In this document: piece by piece, positions 16,792 through 25,833 of the stretch | Layout of the letters: each line of letters opens with the position of its first letter | How positions within the stretch are numbered: the first letter of the stretch is position 1 | Assembly: GCA_947495075.1 (NCBI GenBank) | Contig: CANLXH010000001.1 | Location: forward strand, 1,116,001-1,180,000 | DNA length: 64,000 bases | DNA from: an uncultured Croceitalea sp. | Lineage (GTDB): Bacteria; Bacteroidota; Bacteroidia; Flavobacteriales; Flavobacteriaceae | Reading direction: 5' to 3' | Made by a program: the position numbers and the translations under genes | Notes under the pieces: generated by a model | What the model was told of the DNA's origin: nothing | What the model saw: the letters and a program-made list of their open reading frames with translations, nothing else | Database searches by the model: none

Positions 16792-17925
16792 TTATTTCCA
16801 CCAATTAGAAGTTTTCATTTCTTTACCGTTGAGGACAATTTCTTCTCCAATCTTAGGAGTAATATAACTTAAGTTTAATTCTTTAGCTTTTGTTGAAAAA
16901 CGTGTAACTGGATCTGTCCAGTCATGTAAGGCTAATTTAAACGCACCCCAGTGAATTGGCATCACCAAATTTGCATTTAAATCTATTCCAGCTTGTGCCG
17001 TTTCTTCTGGAAACATGTGAATATCAGCCCACATTTTATTGTATTGTCCACATTCTAGCATTGCAAAATCAAATGGCCCGTATTTATCCCCTATTTTTTT
17101 AAAATGAGATGCATAGCCACTATCACCGCTAAAAAAGAGTGTTTCTGAGTTTGACTTAATCACCCAAGAAGCCCATAAGGTACTTTGTCTATTATTAAAC
17201 TTTCTACCAGAGAAGTGTTGTGCTGGCGTACAAATAAATGTTAATCCTTTTACTATTTCATCCTCCCACCAATCTAACTCCGTAATACGTTCTTTGGCTA
17301 TTCCCCACGCTTCTAAATGCGTTCCAACACCCAATGGAGTATAAAAATGTGCTACTTTGTCTTTTAATCTTTTAATAGATGGATAATCTAAATGGTCATA
17401 ATGGTCATGAGATACTAACACAGCATCAATTTTTGGTAGCTTTTTAATTTCAATAGGCATTTCTGCATTAAATCTATTAGCTCCTAACCAATTATGAGGA
17501 GCAGCAACTTTCCCGAACATAGGATCAATAAGGATATTTTTACCGTCCATTTGAAGTAAAAATGAAGAATGTCCAAACCAAATTAAGCGAGTTACACTAT
17601 TATAATCTGAGATAGATATCGAATCTACTTTTTGAACTTCAATATTTTTAGATGGACTTCCATTAGGAACTTTTGTAAAGAAAAATTTACGCGCAAGTGC
17701 TAATGTTTCTCCAAAGCTTAAATCTTTTGGAACATCTTCTTTATTCACGAATTGTCCATTACGATAATTTTCAGATTTTGAATATGATAACTTTTGCTCT
17801 TTTGAAACATCTCCACCAAAACTTGGATAGAAACTAATAAATAGAAAATATGTTAGAATTAAAACCCCAGCTATTGCTAGTACAATTAATACCATGCGAC
17901 TAAGAAATTTTTTAATGCTGTTCAA
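16792..17925 (-). CDS. Membrane-anchored metallo-beta-lactamase-fold hydrolase (NAPE-PLD/UlaG-like)
   Basis: 377 residues with an N-terminal hydrophobic helix (about 11-32). The metal motif HDHYDH spans 173-178 (VSHDHYDHLDY), preceded by WFGHSSFLLQMDGKNILIDP and followed by FFSGDSGY and MPIHWGAFKLA. This pattern is that of the NAPE-PLD-like branch. It probably acts as a phosphodiesterase or lactonase at the inner membrane facing the periplasm. It is the third gene of a minus-strand operon after the isomerase-like and sorbosone-dehydrogenase-like genes, 15 bases behind the latter. Confidence 0.88.
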   Translation of the reverse strand: MNSIKKFLSRMVLIVLAIAGVLILTYFLFISFYPSFGGDVSKEQKLSYSKSENYRNGQFVNKEDVPKDLSFGETLALARKFFFTKVPNGSPSKNIEVQKVDSISISDYNSVTRLIWFGHSSFLLQMDGKNILIDPMFGKVAAPHNWLGANRFNAEMPIEIKKLPKIDAVLVSHDHYDHLDYPSIKRLKDKVAHFYTPLGVGTHLEAWGIAKERITELDWWEDEIVKGLTFICTPAQHFSGRKFNNRQSTLWASWVIKSNSETLFFSGDSGYASHFKKIGDKYGPFDFAMLECGQYNKMWADIHMFPEETAQAGIDLNANLVMPIHWGAFKLALHDWTDPVTRFSTKAKELNLSYITPKIGEEIVLNGKEMKTSNWWK

Positions 17926-17940
17926 TAGTAAGATTAAGTA

Positions 17941-19140
17941 TTAATGAACGCTTGCTATTTCAGAATCTTCGTATGAGACACGGTAAATAGCATCTCCATA
18001 ATCGTCGGAGATAAGCATAGAACCATCTTTTAGAAATAGGATGTCTACGGGTCTTCCAAAAGCTTCTTGTGCTTCTTCATCCAACCAACCATCTAAAAAA
18101 GTTTCATAATTAGTAGCTACATTGTTTTCTAAAGTGACCAGACTAATTTTATACCCTACTTTTTTACTACGGTTCCAAGAACCATGTTCCGCTATAAAAG
18201 CCATGTTCTTATATTTTGCAGGAAACATATTTCCCGTGTTGAATTTAACTCCTAATGGTGCAACATGAGCCCCCATGGCTTGTACTGGAGCTACAAATTC
18301 TGAACACGGATATTGATCTCCAAATTCTGGGTCTTTTACCACTCCCCCATGGCAATATGGATAACCAAAATGTTGACCTGCTTCTGCTACCCTATTTAAC
18401 TCACAAGGTGGGATATCATCCCCTAGCATATCTCTCCCATTATCGGTAAACCACAACTCTTCAGTTTCTGGATGCCATGTAAACCCAACAGTATTTCTAA
18501 CGCCTTTTGCATAAATTTCACGATTACTCCCGTCTGGATCCATTCGCGTTATGGTAGCGTATCTTTTGTCTGCAACAGTCGAGTCACAAATATTGCAGGG
18601 AGCGCCAACAGGAACATATAGTTTACCATCTGGACCAAAAGCAATATACTTCCATCCGTGATGGAATTCTGTAGGGTAGTCATCATAGACAACTACGGGT
18701 TCAGGAACACTATCTAATTGTGTTTCAATATTATCATACCTTAAAAGCCTACCGACCTCTGCAACATATAAAGACCCATTTTTAAATGCGATACCGTTTG
18801 GCACTTCTAATGTGGAGTCCAAAACTTTAATGTGGTCCGCCTTATAATCCTGATCTAAATCTTGGATTGCATAAACTGTTTTATCATTCCTAGTACCTAC
18901 GAACAGTGTTCCATTGTCACCCATAGCCATAGAACGTGCACCATCTATCTTATCAGCATAGACTTCGACCTTAAATCCTTCGGGTAAATTAAGTTTAGTT
19001 AATGGCAACTCAGAAATAGGTTCGTCATATTGAATAAGTTCTTCTTTGGGAGTATTATTTTCTTTCTGTTTGCAAGAAAAACTCAGCCCTAAAAGGAAGA
19101 CAAAGACTAAAACTTTAGAAATAAATATTATATTTTTCAT
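17941..19140 (-). CDS. Sorbosone/glucose dehydrogenase-like beta-propeller lipoprotein
   Basis: 399 residues. The lipobox is in LGLSFSCKQ. The rest forms a six-bladed beta-propeller with PQQ-dependent sugar dehydrogenase (sorbosone dehydrogenase family) features: LPEGFKVEVYADKIDGARSM, GTRNDKTVY, EFHHGWKYIAFGPDGKLYV, AEHGSWNRS and GRPVDILFL. An inserted cysteine pair (CNICDS) is typical of the family. It is likely anchored to the outer membrane, periplasmic side. The start overlaps the upstream isomerase-like gene by four bases. Whether PQQ is made here is unknown. Confidence 0.87.
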   Translation of the reverse strand: MKNIIFISKVLVFVFLLGLSFSCKQKENNTPKEELIQYDEPISELPLTKLNLPEGFKVEVYADKIDGARSMAMGDNGTLFVGTRNDKTVYAIQDLDQDYKADHIKVLDSTLEVPNGIAFKNGSLYVAEVGRLLRYDNIETQLDSVPEPVVVYDDYPTEFHHGWKYIAFGPDGKLYVPVGAPCNICDSTVADKRYATITRMDPDGSNREIYAKGVRNTVGFTWHPETEELWFTDNGRDMLGDDIPPCELNRVAEAGQHFGYPYCHGGVVKDPEFGDQYPCSEFVAPVQAMGAHVAPLGVKFNTGNMFPAKYKNMAFIAEHGSWNRSKKVGYKISLVTLENNVATNYETFLDGWLDEEAQEAFGRPVDILFLKDGSMLISDDYGDAIYRVSYEDSEIASVH

Positions 19141-20030
19141 AAGTACTGTTGTAGATTGTTTTTAAAATAGTTTGCGCTGTCTGTTATACTTTGTATCGAG
19201 TTTTGGGTAAAATTCCCTCCCTGTTCAAGGTAGTAGAAATCTAAGCCTGTTTGATCTAGATTGGCCAACATTTTTTGGTAATCTATAGAACCATTCCCAA
19301 GTTCTGTATAGTCTCGTGTAACCTTATCCATATCTTTTATATGCCACATTACAAAACGTTTGGGATCTTTTGCTATTAATTCAGCCGGGCTTAATTTGGA
19401 GGAATGCACGGCCCAGTATAAGTCTAACTGTAATTTCACTAAGCTAGCATCAGTCTCATTCATGATAATATCATAACCTATTTGCCCATCTTCTTCAATA
19501 AACTCAAAATCATGATTGTGGTATGCAAAACTGAGCCCTGCTTTTGTAACCTGCTCCCCTATTTTATTTAATTTATCAGCGAGTATCTTAAAGTTTTCTA
19601 TGCTTCTATATTTTGGAGCTAACCATGGCCATGTAACATAACTCATTTTAAGTTTCTTTGCTCCCTCAATACATTTTTCTACATATGAATTAAGCTTGTC
19701 ATCAGATGCTTCAAAATAATCTGAGAATCCATAATGACAACTAAATGCTGTAAGACCCATATTGTCTAGAATATTCTTAAAGTCTGATGTACTACGGTTA
19801 TAATAGGTTCTGTTTTCTGGATTAAAACCATATAATTCTAAATCTTCATAACCTAAAGACTTTACTATTTCTAAACTTCCGATTAAGTCTTTTTCCATAG
19901 CATCACGAATCGTAAAAGCCTGTAGTCCCATTTTATATTTTGACATATGATTTGAAGATATACAAGAAAATGGAAGTATAGATGTAGCTGTTAGTACTCC
20001 AGTTTGTTTTAAAAAACGTCTTCTTTGCAT
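19137..20030 (-). CDS. Secreted sugar phosphate isomerase/epimerase-like TIM barrel
   Basis: 297 residues. A twin-arginine-like N-terminus (QRRRFLKQTG followed by a hydrophobic stretch ending SC) suggests Tat export and possibly a lipid anchor. The rest is an AP-endonuclease-2-type TIM barrel (YHNHDFEF, LQLDLYWAVHS, WHIKDMD, LEQGG) with metal-binding His, Glu and Asp residues. It is the first gene of the operon with the propeller and metallo-hydrolase genes. The sugar substrate is unknown. Confidence 0.88.
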   Translation of the reverse strand: MQRRRFLKQTGVLTATSILPFSCISSNHMSKYKMGLQAFTIRDAMEKDLIGSLEIVKSLGYEDLELYGFNPENRTYYNRSTSDFKNILDNMGLTAFSCHYGFSDYFEASDDKLNSYVEKCIEGAKKLKMSYVTWPWLAPKYRSIENFKILADKLNKIGEQVTKAGLSFAYHNHDFEFIEEDGQIGYDIIMNETDASLVKLQLDLYWAVHSSKLSPAELIAKDPKRFVMWHIKDMDKVTRDYTELGNGSIDYQKMLANLDQTGLDFYYLEQGGNFTQNSIQSITDSANYFKNNLQQYL

Positions 20031-20110
20031 GGATTTTTACTTGTAAAATAAAAAGCTTGTCTGATTCTTCAAAAATACTGAAATTGTTTAGGTATTTATT
20101 TTATTGATAC

Positions 20111-20713
20111 ATGTCTAACATAATACACAAGCATTATAAGTTTTATAAACCTTTTGGGGTTTTAAGTCAGTTCTCTTCCAATAATGTCAAAGAGGCTAAA
20201 AAGAAGCAGTTCTTACCAAAACCAGAAAATACTTCAAGTGGATTAATGCCCGTAGGTAGATTAGATGAAAAATCTGAAGGTTTATTATTATTAACTACTG
20301 ATGGCAAATTAAGTGATACTATTAATCGTTCTGGAATTGAAAAGGAATACTATGCACAATTAGACGGGCTAATTACAACTGATGCTATTGAACAATTATG
20401 TAAGGGTGTTAAAATTGGGTTTGAAGGGAAAAAATACACAACGATGGCATGTATAGTGAAAGAGATAAAACCTCCTAAATTTCCTGAAGCAAATAAAAGA
20501 CTAAGAATAGGAAACCATCGCCCAAACTCTTGGATAAGTATTACTCTTACCGAAGGTAAATTTAGACAGGTACGAAAAATGACTGCAGCTGTTGGATTTC
20601 CTACATTACGCTTAATACGTGTGAGAGTTGGAACTATAATGCTTTCTGGACTATTGCCAAATGAATTTAAAGAGCTTCCCGCTTTAATAGAAGTTATATC
20701 CAAATTAAAATAG
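20111..20713 (+). CDS. rluE: RluE-like 23S rRNA pseudouridine synthase
   Basis: 200 residues of the RsuA/RluB/E/F family without an S4 domain, which matches RluE size. It begins HKHYKFYKPFGVLSQFS; the catalytic Asp52 lies in PVGRLDEKSEGLLLLTTDG and the late motif is EGKFRQVRKMTAAVG. It likely modifies a uridine of 23S rRNA. The gene is divergent from the isomerase operon. The symbol is by similarity; the exact target site is not provable here. Confidence 0.87.
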   Translation: MSNIIHKHYKFYKPFGVLSQFSSNNVKEAKKKQFLPKPENTSSGLMPVGRLDEKSEGLLLLTTDGKLSDTINRSGIEKEYYAQLDGLITTDAIEQLCKGVKIGFEGKKYTTMACIVKEIKPPKFPEANKRLRIGNHRPNSWISITLTEGKFRQVRKMTAAVGFPTLRLIRVRVGTIMLSGLLPNEFKELPALIEVISKLK

Positions 20714-20751
20714 TTCTATCAACTTCTAAAAGGTAATGGTTATGAATTTTA

Positions 20752-21309
20752 TTATTCCACGGTTTTAATATCTCCTCTGTAAGCAATATTAGTGCGGTGA
20801 GTACTATTAATATTCATTTGAGCTTGTCTATTTGGAAATATATTAATGGCAACTTGATAGATTTCTACGTCTTGATTTGCTTGAAAACGTAGCTCATAGC
20901 GTTTTTTCTTTTCATTAAAATCAATTATCAAATCTTTTATAAGTCCATTCAATAAAATTCCAGTATCATTACTACCATAACTAGAGGATATTTGGCGTTC
21001 GCCATAATATGGTAATTGTGCTTTAACACTATCACCTTCTATTCTTAGGTAATTAGCATTGCCTATTAAATTTATTTGATTGGCATTATTACCTGGAGGG
21101 AAAAAACCTGCATTTGAAAGACTATTAAGTCCGATAGAAGGTAACGGATAGGCCCAATCAGATTCTATCTCAAAATTTTTACCATCAACCAATTCTCTTA
21201 AAGCTTTGAGGTCTTCATCTGTATACTTAACTTTTGAGCTACCACAGCTTACTAAAAATATAAAAGCTGTTAAAAGTAAGCCTAAAGTACTGGTTTTTAA
21301 TATTTTCAT
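20752..21309 (-). CDS. DUF4251 domain lipoprotein
   Basis: 185 residues with a lipobox (LVSCGSS). It shows the DUF4251 pattern: GKNFEIESDWAYPLPS, INLIGNANYLRIEGDSVKAQLPYYGER and the NINSTHRTNIAYRGDI ending. The family is restricted to Bacteroidota and of unknown function. It is convergent with the pseudouridine synthase and followed, 61 bases on, by the LytTR gene of the next operon on the same strand (that operon ends before it). Confidence 0.88.
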   Translation of the reverse strand: MKILKTSTLGLLLTAFIFLVSCGSSKVKYTDEDLKALRELVDGKNFEIESDWAYPLPSIGLNSLSNAGFFPPGNNANQINLIGNANYLRIEGDSVKAQLPYYGERQISSSYGSNDTGILLNGLIKDLIIDFNEKKKRYELRFQANQDVEIYQVAINIFPNRQAQMNINSTHRTNIAYRGDIKTVE

Positions 21310-21370
21310 AGTATTCTAATTTACTAAAATACCGCTTCAAAAACTAGACCAAAAGCATTTTTAACACTGG

Positions 21371-22129
21371 TTAATTTCCTTCAAACCACTTCTTAAAATC
21401 ACTTACCTTTTCTCTGCTTACAATAATATCTTTTTCTATTACTGGATTTAAAGCAAGTTTTAACCTTCTATTGGAATATACCGTGACAACACTAATTGCC
21501 TGAAGTGAAACTATAAAACCTCTATTTACTCTAAAAAATAATTTTGGATTAAGTAGTTCTTCTAAAGCTTCAAGCTTATAATCTATAAGATATTCTTTGC
21601 CTTTATTTGTAAATAAAGAAATATCTCTACCTTCAGCGTAAAAAGCAATAATACCAGTGCTTGGAATAGATTTAATATGGTTACCAACCTTTATTAAAAA
21701 GCGGTCTTTAAAAGTCTTCTGGGTAAGTTGTTTTAATAATGGTGCATTATTTTCAATATTTGAAAATTGCTTCTGCAAATTATCTAACTTTTTAAGTGCT
21801 TGCGATAAAGCAGTAAACGTTATCGGTTTTAGTAAATAATCTATACTATTTACTTTAAATGCATCTACCGCAAATTCATCAAAAGCGGTGGTGAAAATTA
21901 TTGGCTTATTAATAACTATCTCAGAAAAAATCTCAAAGCTAAGGCCATCACTAAGTTGTACGTCCATGAAAAATAAGTCGACTAAAGATTTATGTTCTGT
22001 AATCCACGGAATGGATTCTTTTAATGAACCTAAAGTTTTTATAACTTCTATATTTCCATTATGCTTTAGTAGATAACGTTCTAATTTTTCTATGGCTAAG
22101 GGTTCATCTTCTATAATTACAACTTTCAT
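21371..22129 (-). CDS. LytTR family response regulator (third system)
   Basis: 252 residues: a receiver with an IIEDEP acidic pair, Asp56 in FFMDVQLSDGLSF and LLKPITF, then a LytTR domain from about 145 (FLIKVGNHIKSI, FFRVNRGFIVSLQAI). It belongs to a different subgroup from the 8682 and 12199 regulators (LSDGLSFEIF, RVNRGFI). It is the last gene of an operon with two LytS-like genes; 11 bases separate it from the degenerate kinase. Confidence 0.94.
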   Translation of the reverse strand: MKVVIIEDEPLAIEKLERYLLKHNGNIEVIKTLGSLKESIPWITEHKSLVDLFFMDVQLSDGLSFEIFSEIVINKPIIFTTAFDEFAVDAFKVNSIDYLLKPITFTALSQALKKLDNLQKQFSNIENNAPLLKQLTQKTFKDRFLIKVGNHIKSIPSTGIIAFYAEGRDISLFTNKGKEYLIDYKLEALEELLNPKLFFRVNRGFIVSLQAISVVTVYSNRRLKLALNPVIEKDIIVSREKVSDFKKWFEGN

Positions 22130-22140
22130 ATAGTATTCCT

Positions 22141-23169
22141 TTAACTGGCTTCTTTATAATTTAGTTTTGGTAGAATAATCAGCTTTAAAGAAGCTTTTTC
22201 TATAAGTTGAATTTTTTGATTAGAGTAAAACTCATATCGTTTACTTATTTCAGATAAACTACCTAGTTCCAAACTGTCTCTTAATTTCTCTTCTGGCACA
22301 TAACTTATGACCAAATTGTTTTTGTCTTCGGTTATAGTTATTGCTATAGTTTTATCTTCGGAAACTATAGTGGTTTTGGCTATAGTTTCTACTATTTGTA
22401 TGAGCGTACAGGGAATAATCGCCGTTTTTGTAGAAAAGTTACATTCTAACTTTATTTTACGGTAGGGTAAATAGTTGAAAAGTGATACCAATTCCCTTAG
22501 AACAATAATTTCATCATCTAATGATACTAACTCACTGTTTTTTTGGGTTAAAATATACCTGTAAATGCTGGAAAAATTGTCTGTTAAATTTTCAGCTTTA
22601 TCAGGACTATCTTTTAATATAACAATTAAAGCTTCAAGGCTTTCGAATAATAAATCAGGGTTAATTCCTTTTTTGAACTCTTTAAAATCACCTTCTATTG
22701 CAGCTTTTGCTTCTTCCTCTTTAGAAATTTTATCTGTATTCAATTTGTATAAGTAGTAATGAGCAATGTAAAGAATTACATAAATGATGGTGATAAATAT
22801 AAAAATGTAATTAAAGACCAATAACTCTCTTGTATTAGGAGTATAGAGTAGTATATATTTAAAATATAAAACCATTGTGATGGTTACTAAAAGAATAGTC
22901 ATTATTACCGAAGTAATAACTTGTAACACTAATCGTAAAATAAAAGATTTAGGTCTATTTAATTTTCTAAAAAGTAACAAGGATAGCCTAGAAAACTCTT
23001 GAATAATGTATGCTAGCCCAATGCACACATACAATTCTTGACTTAAAAAAGTTTCTTTAAGCTGATTGATGTTGTTGTTAATAAGTAACAGTAATAAATA
23101 CACCAATACCCCACTAAATAGCGGACTTAAAAGCCTAAATAGGGGATGATGTATAAATAACTTCTTCAT
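22141..23169 (-). CDS. Degenerate LytS-like pseudo-histidine kinase
   Basis: 342 residues with about four membrane segments (roughly 18-32, 47-60, 78-105 and 118-140). The cytoplasmic part aligns with LytS kinases, but the phosphoacceptor motif NPHFLFNSL is replaced by NPDLLFESL (Asp172 in place of His). The N-box ENAxKH becomes ETIAKTT (261-267), and no GxG G-box is visible. The frame is intact, the length normal, and the start overlaps the upstream kinase by four bases (ATGA). It is therefore maintained and translated, probably as a regulatory partner of the active kinase, rather than a decaying gene. Confidence 0.88.
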   Translation of the reverse strand: MKKLFIHHPLFRLLSPLFSGVLVYLLLLLINNNINQLKETFLSQELYVCIGLAYIIQEFSRLSLLLFRKLNRPKSFILRLVLQVITSVIMTILLVTITMVLYFKYILLYTPNTRELLVFNYIFIFITIIYVILYIAHYYLYKLNTDKISKEEEAKAAIEGDFKEFKKGINPDLLFESLEALIVILKDSPDKAENLTDNFSSIYRYILTQKNSELVSLDDEIIVLRELVSLFNYLPYRKIKLECNFSTKTAIIPCTLIQIVETIAKTTIVSEDKTIAITITEDKNNLVISYVPEEKLRDSLELGSLSEISKRYEFYSNQKIQLIEKASLKLIILPKLNYKEAS

Positions 23170-24200
23170 CTTAGTATAGGTAGTTTTACAGTAAAACTGT
23201 CATTATTAATTACCTTAATCCTCTTGCCAGTCAATATTGAGTAGCGTGAGGATATATTTTTTAATCCAAACTTTGTAGATTCAATACTACGTTTTTTTTC
23301 TACTTTTAAATTTGAAACTATTAATTCATCACCTTCTATATATAATCTTACCTCCAAAGGTATTTTTACATCAAAAAAGTTATGTTTTGATGCATTTTCT
23401 ATTAACAGTTGTAGCGTTAATGGCGGGATAAAGCTTTTCTGAGTTTCTATGTCTATATCAATTTTCACATTAAAACTATTTCCAAAACGAGTTCTAATCA
23501 ATAACAGATAGGCTTTTACAAACTCTAACTCTTCTTCTACTGTAACTAAGGTTGAAGTATAATTTTTTAAAGTATAATCATAAGATTTGCCTAGTGCTCT
23601 AATGAATGATTCCGCTAGCTTTATGTCCTTATGAAATAGAGAACTTAACACATTAAGACTATTAAATAGAAAATGAGGTCGTAGTTGCGATTTAAGAGCT
23701 CTTAATTGTATTTCAGCTTGCTTACGTTCTAATTCTAATTCTTTGACTTGGACTTTTGCAAAATAATTATAGGCATAAAGTGCGAAGTAGATGACATTGT
23801 AAAGAACTGCAGCACAAAATAATAGAATACTGGTTTTAACTATAACATTAGATTCTTCTTGAAAAGAAAATTCGTGGTTCATTACTTTTGAGTAAGACCA
23901 GAAACCTATTAAAACTATGAAAAGGCTAAGAACTAAATTCCAAGTTATGCCTGAAAGAATACGTAAACCAGGTAGCTTTTTAAAAGGCAAAATTTGATTT
24001 AGTTTGGTATTTGAATAGTATATAACATAACACACTAATATACCCAAAACACCACTTAAATAGAATTCTGTGACAGTCCGTAACTCATTAAAGGTCAAAA
24101 AACTATAAAGCAGAATACCTAGTATAAAGCCTATGAGCAATATGCTGAGATGCTTAATCACGGTTGGTTGGTATATTATGGTTTTGTAATTCCACTCCAT
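23166..24200 (-). CDS. LytS-type sensor histidine kinase (third system)
   Basis: 344 residues with about four membrane segments (about 18-36, 46-62, 82-102 and 122-144) and a short coiled coil (VKELELERKQAEIQLRAL). All catalytic boxes are present: His176 in LRPHFLFNSLNVL, LLIENASKHN with Asn269 and FGLKNISSRY. It lies directly upstream of the degenerate kinase, so a heterodimer is possible. An 11-bp inverted repeat (24206-24246) occupies the leader between the repeat-protein gene and this start. Confidence 0.94.
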   Translation of the reverse strand: MEWNYKTIIYQPTVIKHLSILLIGFILGILLYSFLTFNELRTVTEFYLSGVLGILVCYVIYYSNTKLNQILPFKKLPGLRILSGITWNLVLSLFIVLIGFWSYSKVMNHEFSFQEESNVIVKTSILLFCAAVLYNVIYFALYAYNYFAKVQVKELELERKQAEIQLRALKSQLRPHFLFNSLNVLSSLFHKDIKLAESFIRALGKSYDYTLKNYTSTLVTVEEELEFVKAYLLLIRTRFGNSFNVKIDIDIETQKSFIPPLTLQLLIENASKHNFFDVKIPLEVRLYIEGDELIVSNLKVEKKRSIESTKFGLKNISSRYSILTGKRIKVINNDSFTVKLPILR

Positions 24201-24205
24201 ACTAC

Positions 24206-24246
24206 CAAAATAGACATAATCTAAGAACTATAACTTGTCTATTTTG
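24206..24246. promoter_or_regulatory. 11-bp perfect inverted repeat before the kinase start
   Basis: CAAAATAGACA (24206-24216) and its complement TGTCTATTTTG (24236-24246) are separated by 19 bases; the kinase ATG lies six bases beyond. It could be an operator or an RNA hairpin that tunes translation of the kinase relative to the upstream repeat protein. There is no U-tract. Confidence 0.45.
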
Positions 24247-24292
24247 ATAATAATAGAGATGGTTTTGGTTTGGTTTTTTGGTTGTTACGCTA

Positions 24293-25747
24293 CTATTGTA
24301 TCGCTTTTAAAGTTCTACCAAAGTGGGTAGATGATGAAATATATTTACAAGCACCTGTATAAGCATCTTTTACATCATTTTCACTACTTCTAACCTTAGC
24401 TGCAAAGCTTAACAAACTTTCTGCTTTATGATGATCAGAATCTATATTGTTTGTAGCGGATAGTATTTTAATCAATTGCGGACTCTCAAAGTCTTTTCTT
24501 GACAGTTCTTTAAAGGTAGAAGCCTGGTGCGCATCTGAATCTATTTCTCTTAGAGCAGCTAAATAATTGTCAAGCGCATTATCACTTATATTTTGTTTGC
24601 CGGCAACTTGTTTTAAGATATTTGCCTGATGATAATCAGAATCCATAGTATCACCAACTAAGTCGAGAAGATATGCTAATGAGCTTTCATCCATTTTATT
24701 ACGTAGTATTTCAGAAAACACACTAGCGATATGATGATCAGAATCCATATTTCCAATTGAAGAAAGTAAAGTGTTGTAAACGCTTTCAGGTAAGTCGTTC
24801 ATACTTAAAGCTTTTTTTAAAACCGAAGCTTTATGATGATCAGAATCAATGTTTTTAGAAGTATTTACTAACAACTTCATATTTTCTGCATTCAGCTTTC
24901 TGCGGTTTAAGACTTCTTTTAAAACACTCGCTTTATGGTGATCAGAATCAATATCATTAATTATTGTAAATAATACTTTCATTTGAGTGTCAGAGATGTC
25001 GCTATTATAGATAGATTTTTTTAATACCTCTGCTTTGTGATGGTCAGAATCTATTTCCCCTGTAGCCTTAATGTATGCTGATGTAGCAGCATCAGATGTA
25101 AGGAAACGTTTTGCATTATTCTTTAAAATACTTGCTCTATGATGGTCAGAATCTATGTCATTACCAACTGTGTTTAGAACAGAAATTAAATCTTTATCTT
25201 TTAAGTCTTTCTCCAAAAGAAGTTTAATGTATCTAGCCTTAACATGATTACTAGACATATAACCTACTTCTTTAAGAACTTTGTAAGAGCCACCCTGTTT
25301 ATAAATCCTATTTACTCTTTTTTCTGCACCTAATGTCGTTGTTCGTACAACTTCTAAAAGAATTTCTGAAAGCCATTTTCTACCTTCACTATCAAAATTT
25401 TTCTGCGAACCGCCAACGTAATATTTCTTAATTAGGTGACCAGAGTTGTCCGGTTCAATAAAGATTCTTCTTCTGCTCCCAAAAGCAGATTTTTTAATTT
25501 CCATGTAACCATTATCAGAAATGGAAATAACATCGGTATCATCATCAGATAAGGTGATTTCTCCTTTGTATTCTAGCGAAAAATTATTGCCAAAACCGTT
25601 TTTAACGGAAACGGTAGTCTTACCATTACTGGAGATGTTCACAGAGGTGCTTCTTTTTTGTCCGCTAACCGCCGTTGAGCTTATCAGAAGTAAAACTAAA
25701 ACTAGTTTAATTAAGAATGAAGCGATGATTTTTGATAAATGAATCAT
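24293..25747 (-). CDS. Secreted solenoid protein with ten 34-residue DSDHH repeats
   Basis: I chose the start at 25747 because it gives a clean signal peptide (MIHLSKIIASFLIKLVLVLL, cleavage near SGQ); an upstream ATG at 25804 would add 19 unlikely residues. After a beta-rich N-terminal region (about 35-110) come eight clear repeats carrying [IM]DSDxHxA, plus a worn one at each end (SSNHVKA, SSSTHFG). The spacing is 34 residues (one interval 33). This period matches a helical solenoid; the conserved Asp/His cluster could bind metal. I do not know a biochemical function. It is first in an operon with LytS, pseudo-LytS and LytTR, so it may be the periplasmic sensing or effector part. Confidence 0.85.
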   Translation of the reverse strand: MIHLSKIIASFLIKLVLVLLLISSTAVSGQKRSTSVNISSNGKTTVSVKNGFGNNFSLEYKGEITLSDDDTDVISISDNGYMEIKKSAFGSRRRIFIEPDNSGHLIKKYYVGGSQKNFDSEGRKWLSEILLEVVRTTTLGAEKRVNRIYKQGGSYKVLKEVGYMSSNHVKARYIKLLLEKDLKDKDLISVLNTVGNDIDSDHHRASILKNNAKRFLTSDAATSAYIKATGEIDSDHHKAEVLKKSIYNSDISDTQMKVLFTIINDIDSDHHKASVLKEVLNRRKLNAENMKLLVNTSKNIDSDHHKASVLKKALSMNDLPESVYNTLLSSIGNMDSDHHIASVFSEILRNKMDESSLAYLLDLVGDTMDSDYHQANILKQVAGKQNISDNALDNYLAALREIDSDAHQASTFKELSRKDFESPQLIKILSATNNIDSDHHKAESLLSFAAKVRSSENDVKDAYTGACKYISSSTHFGRTLKAIQ

Positions 25748-25833
25748 GATTGTCGTTTTTTGATTGATGAATAAATGATTGATTGTTTTTGATTGACATG
25801 GCAAATATGTAAAGTGTTTATGTTTTAAGAAAA

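Noticed and set aside
24293-25747. Tandem DNA repeats or a CRISPR-like array
   Set aside because: The repeated words come from a protein repeat of 34 codons; unit DNA sequences are diverged and in frame, with no spacer pattern.
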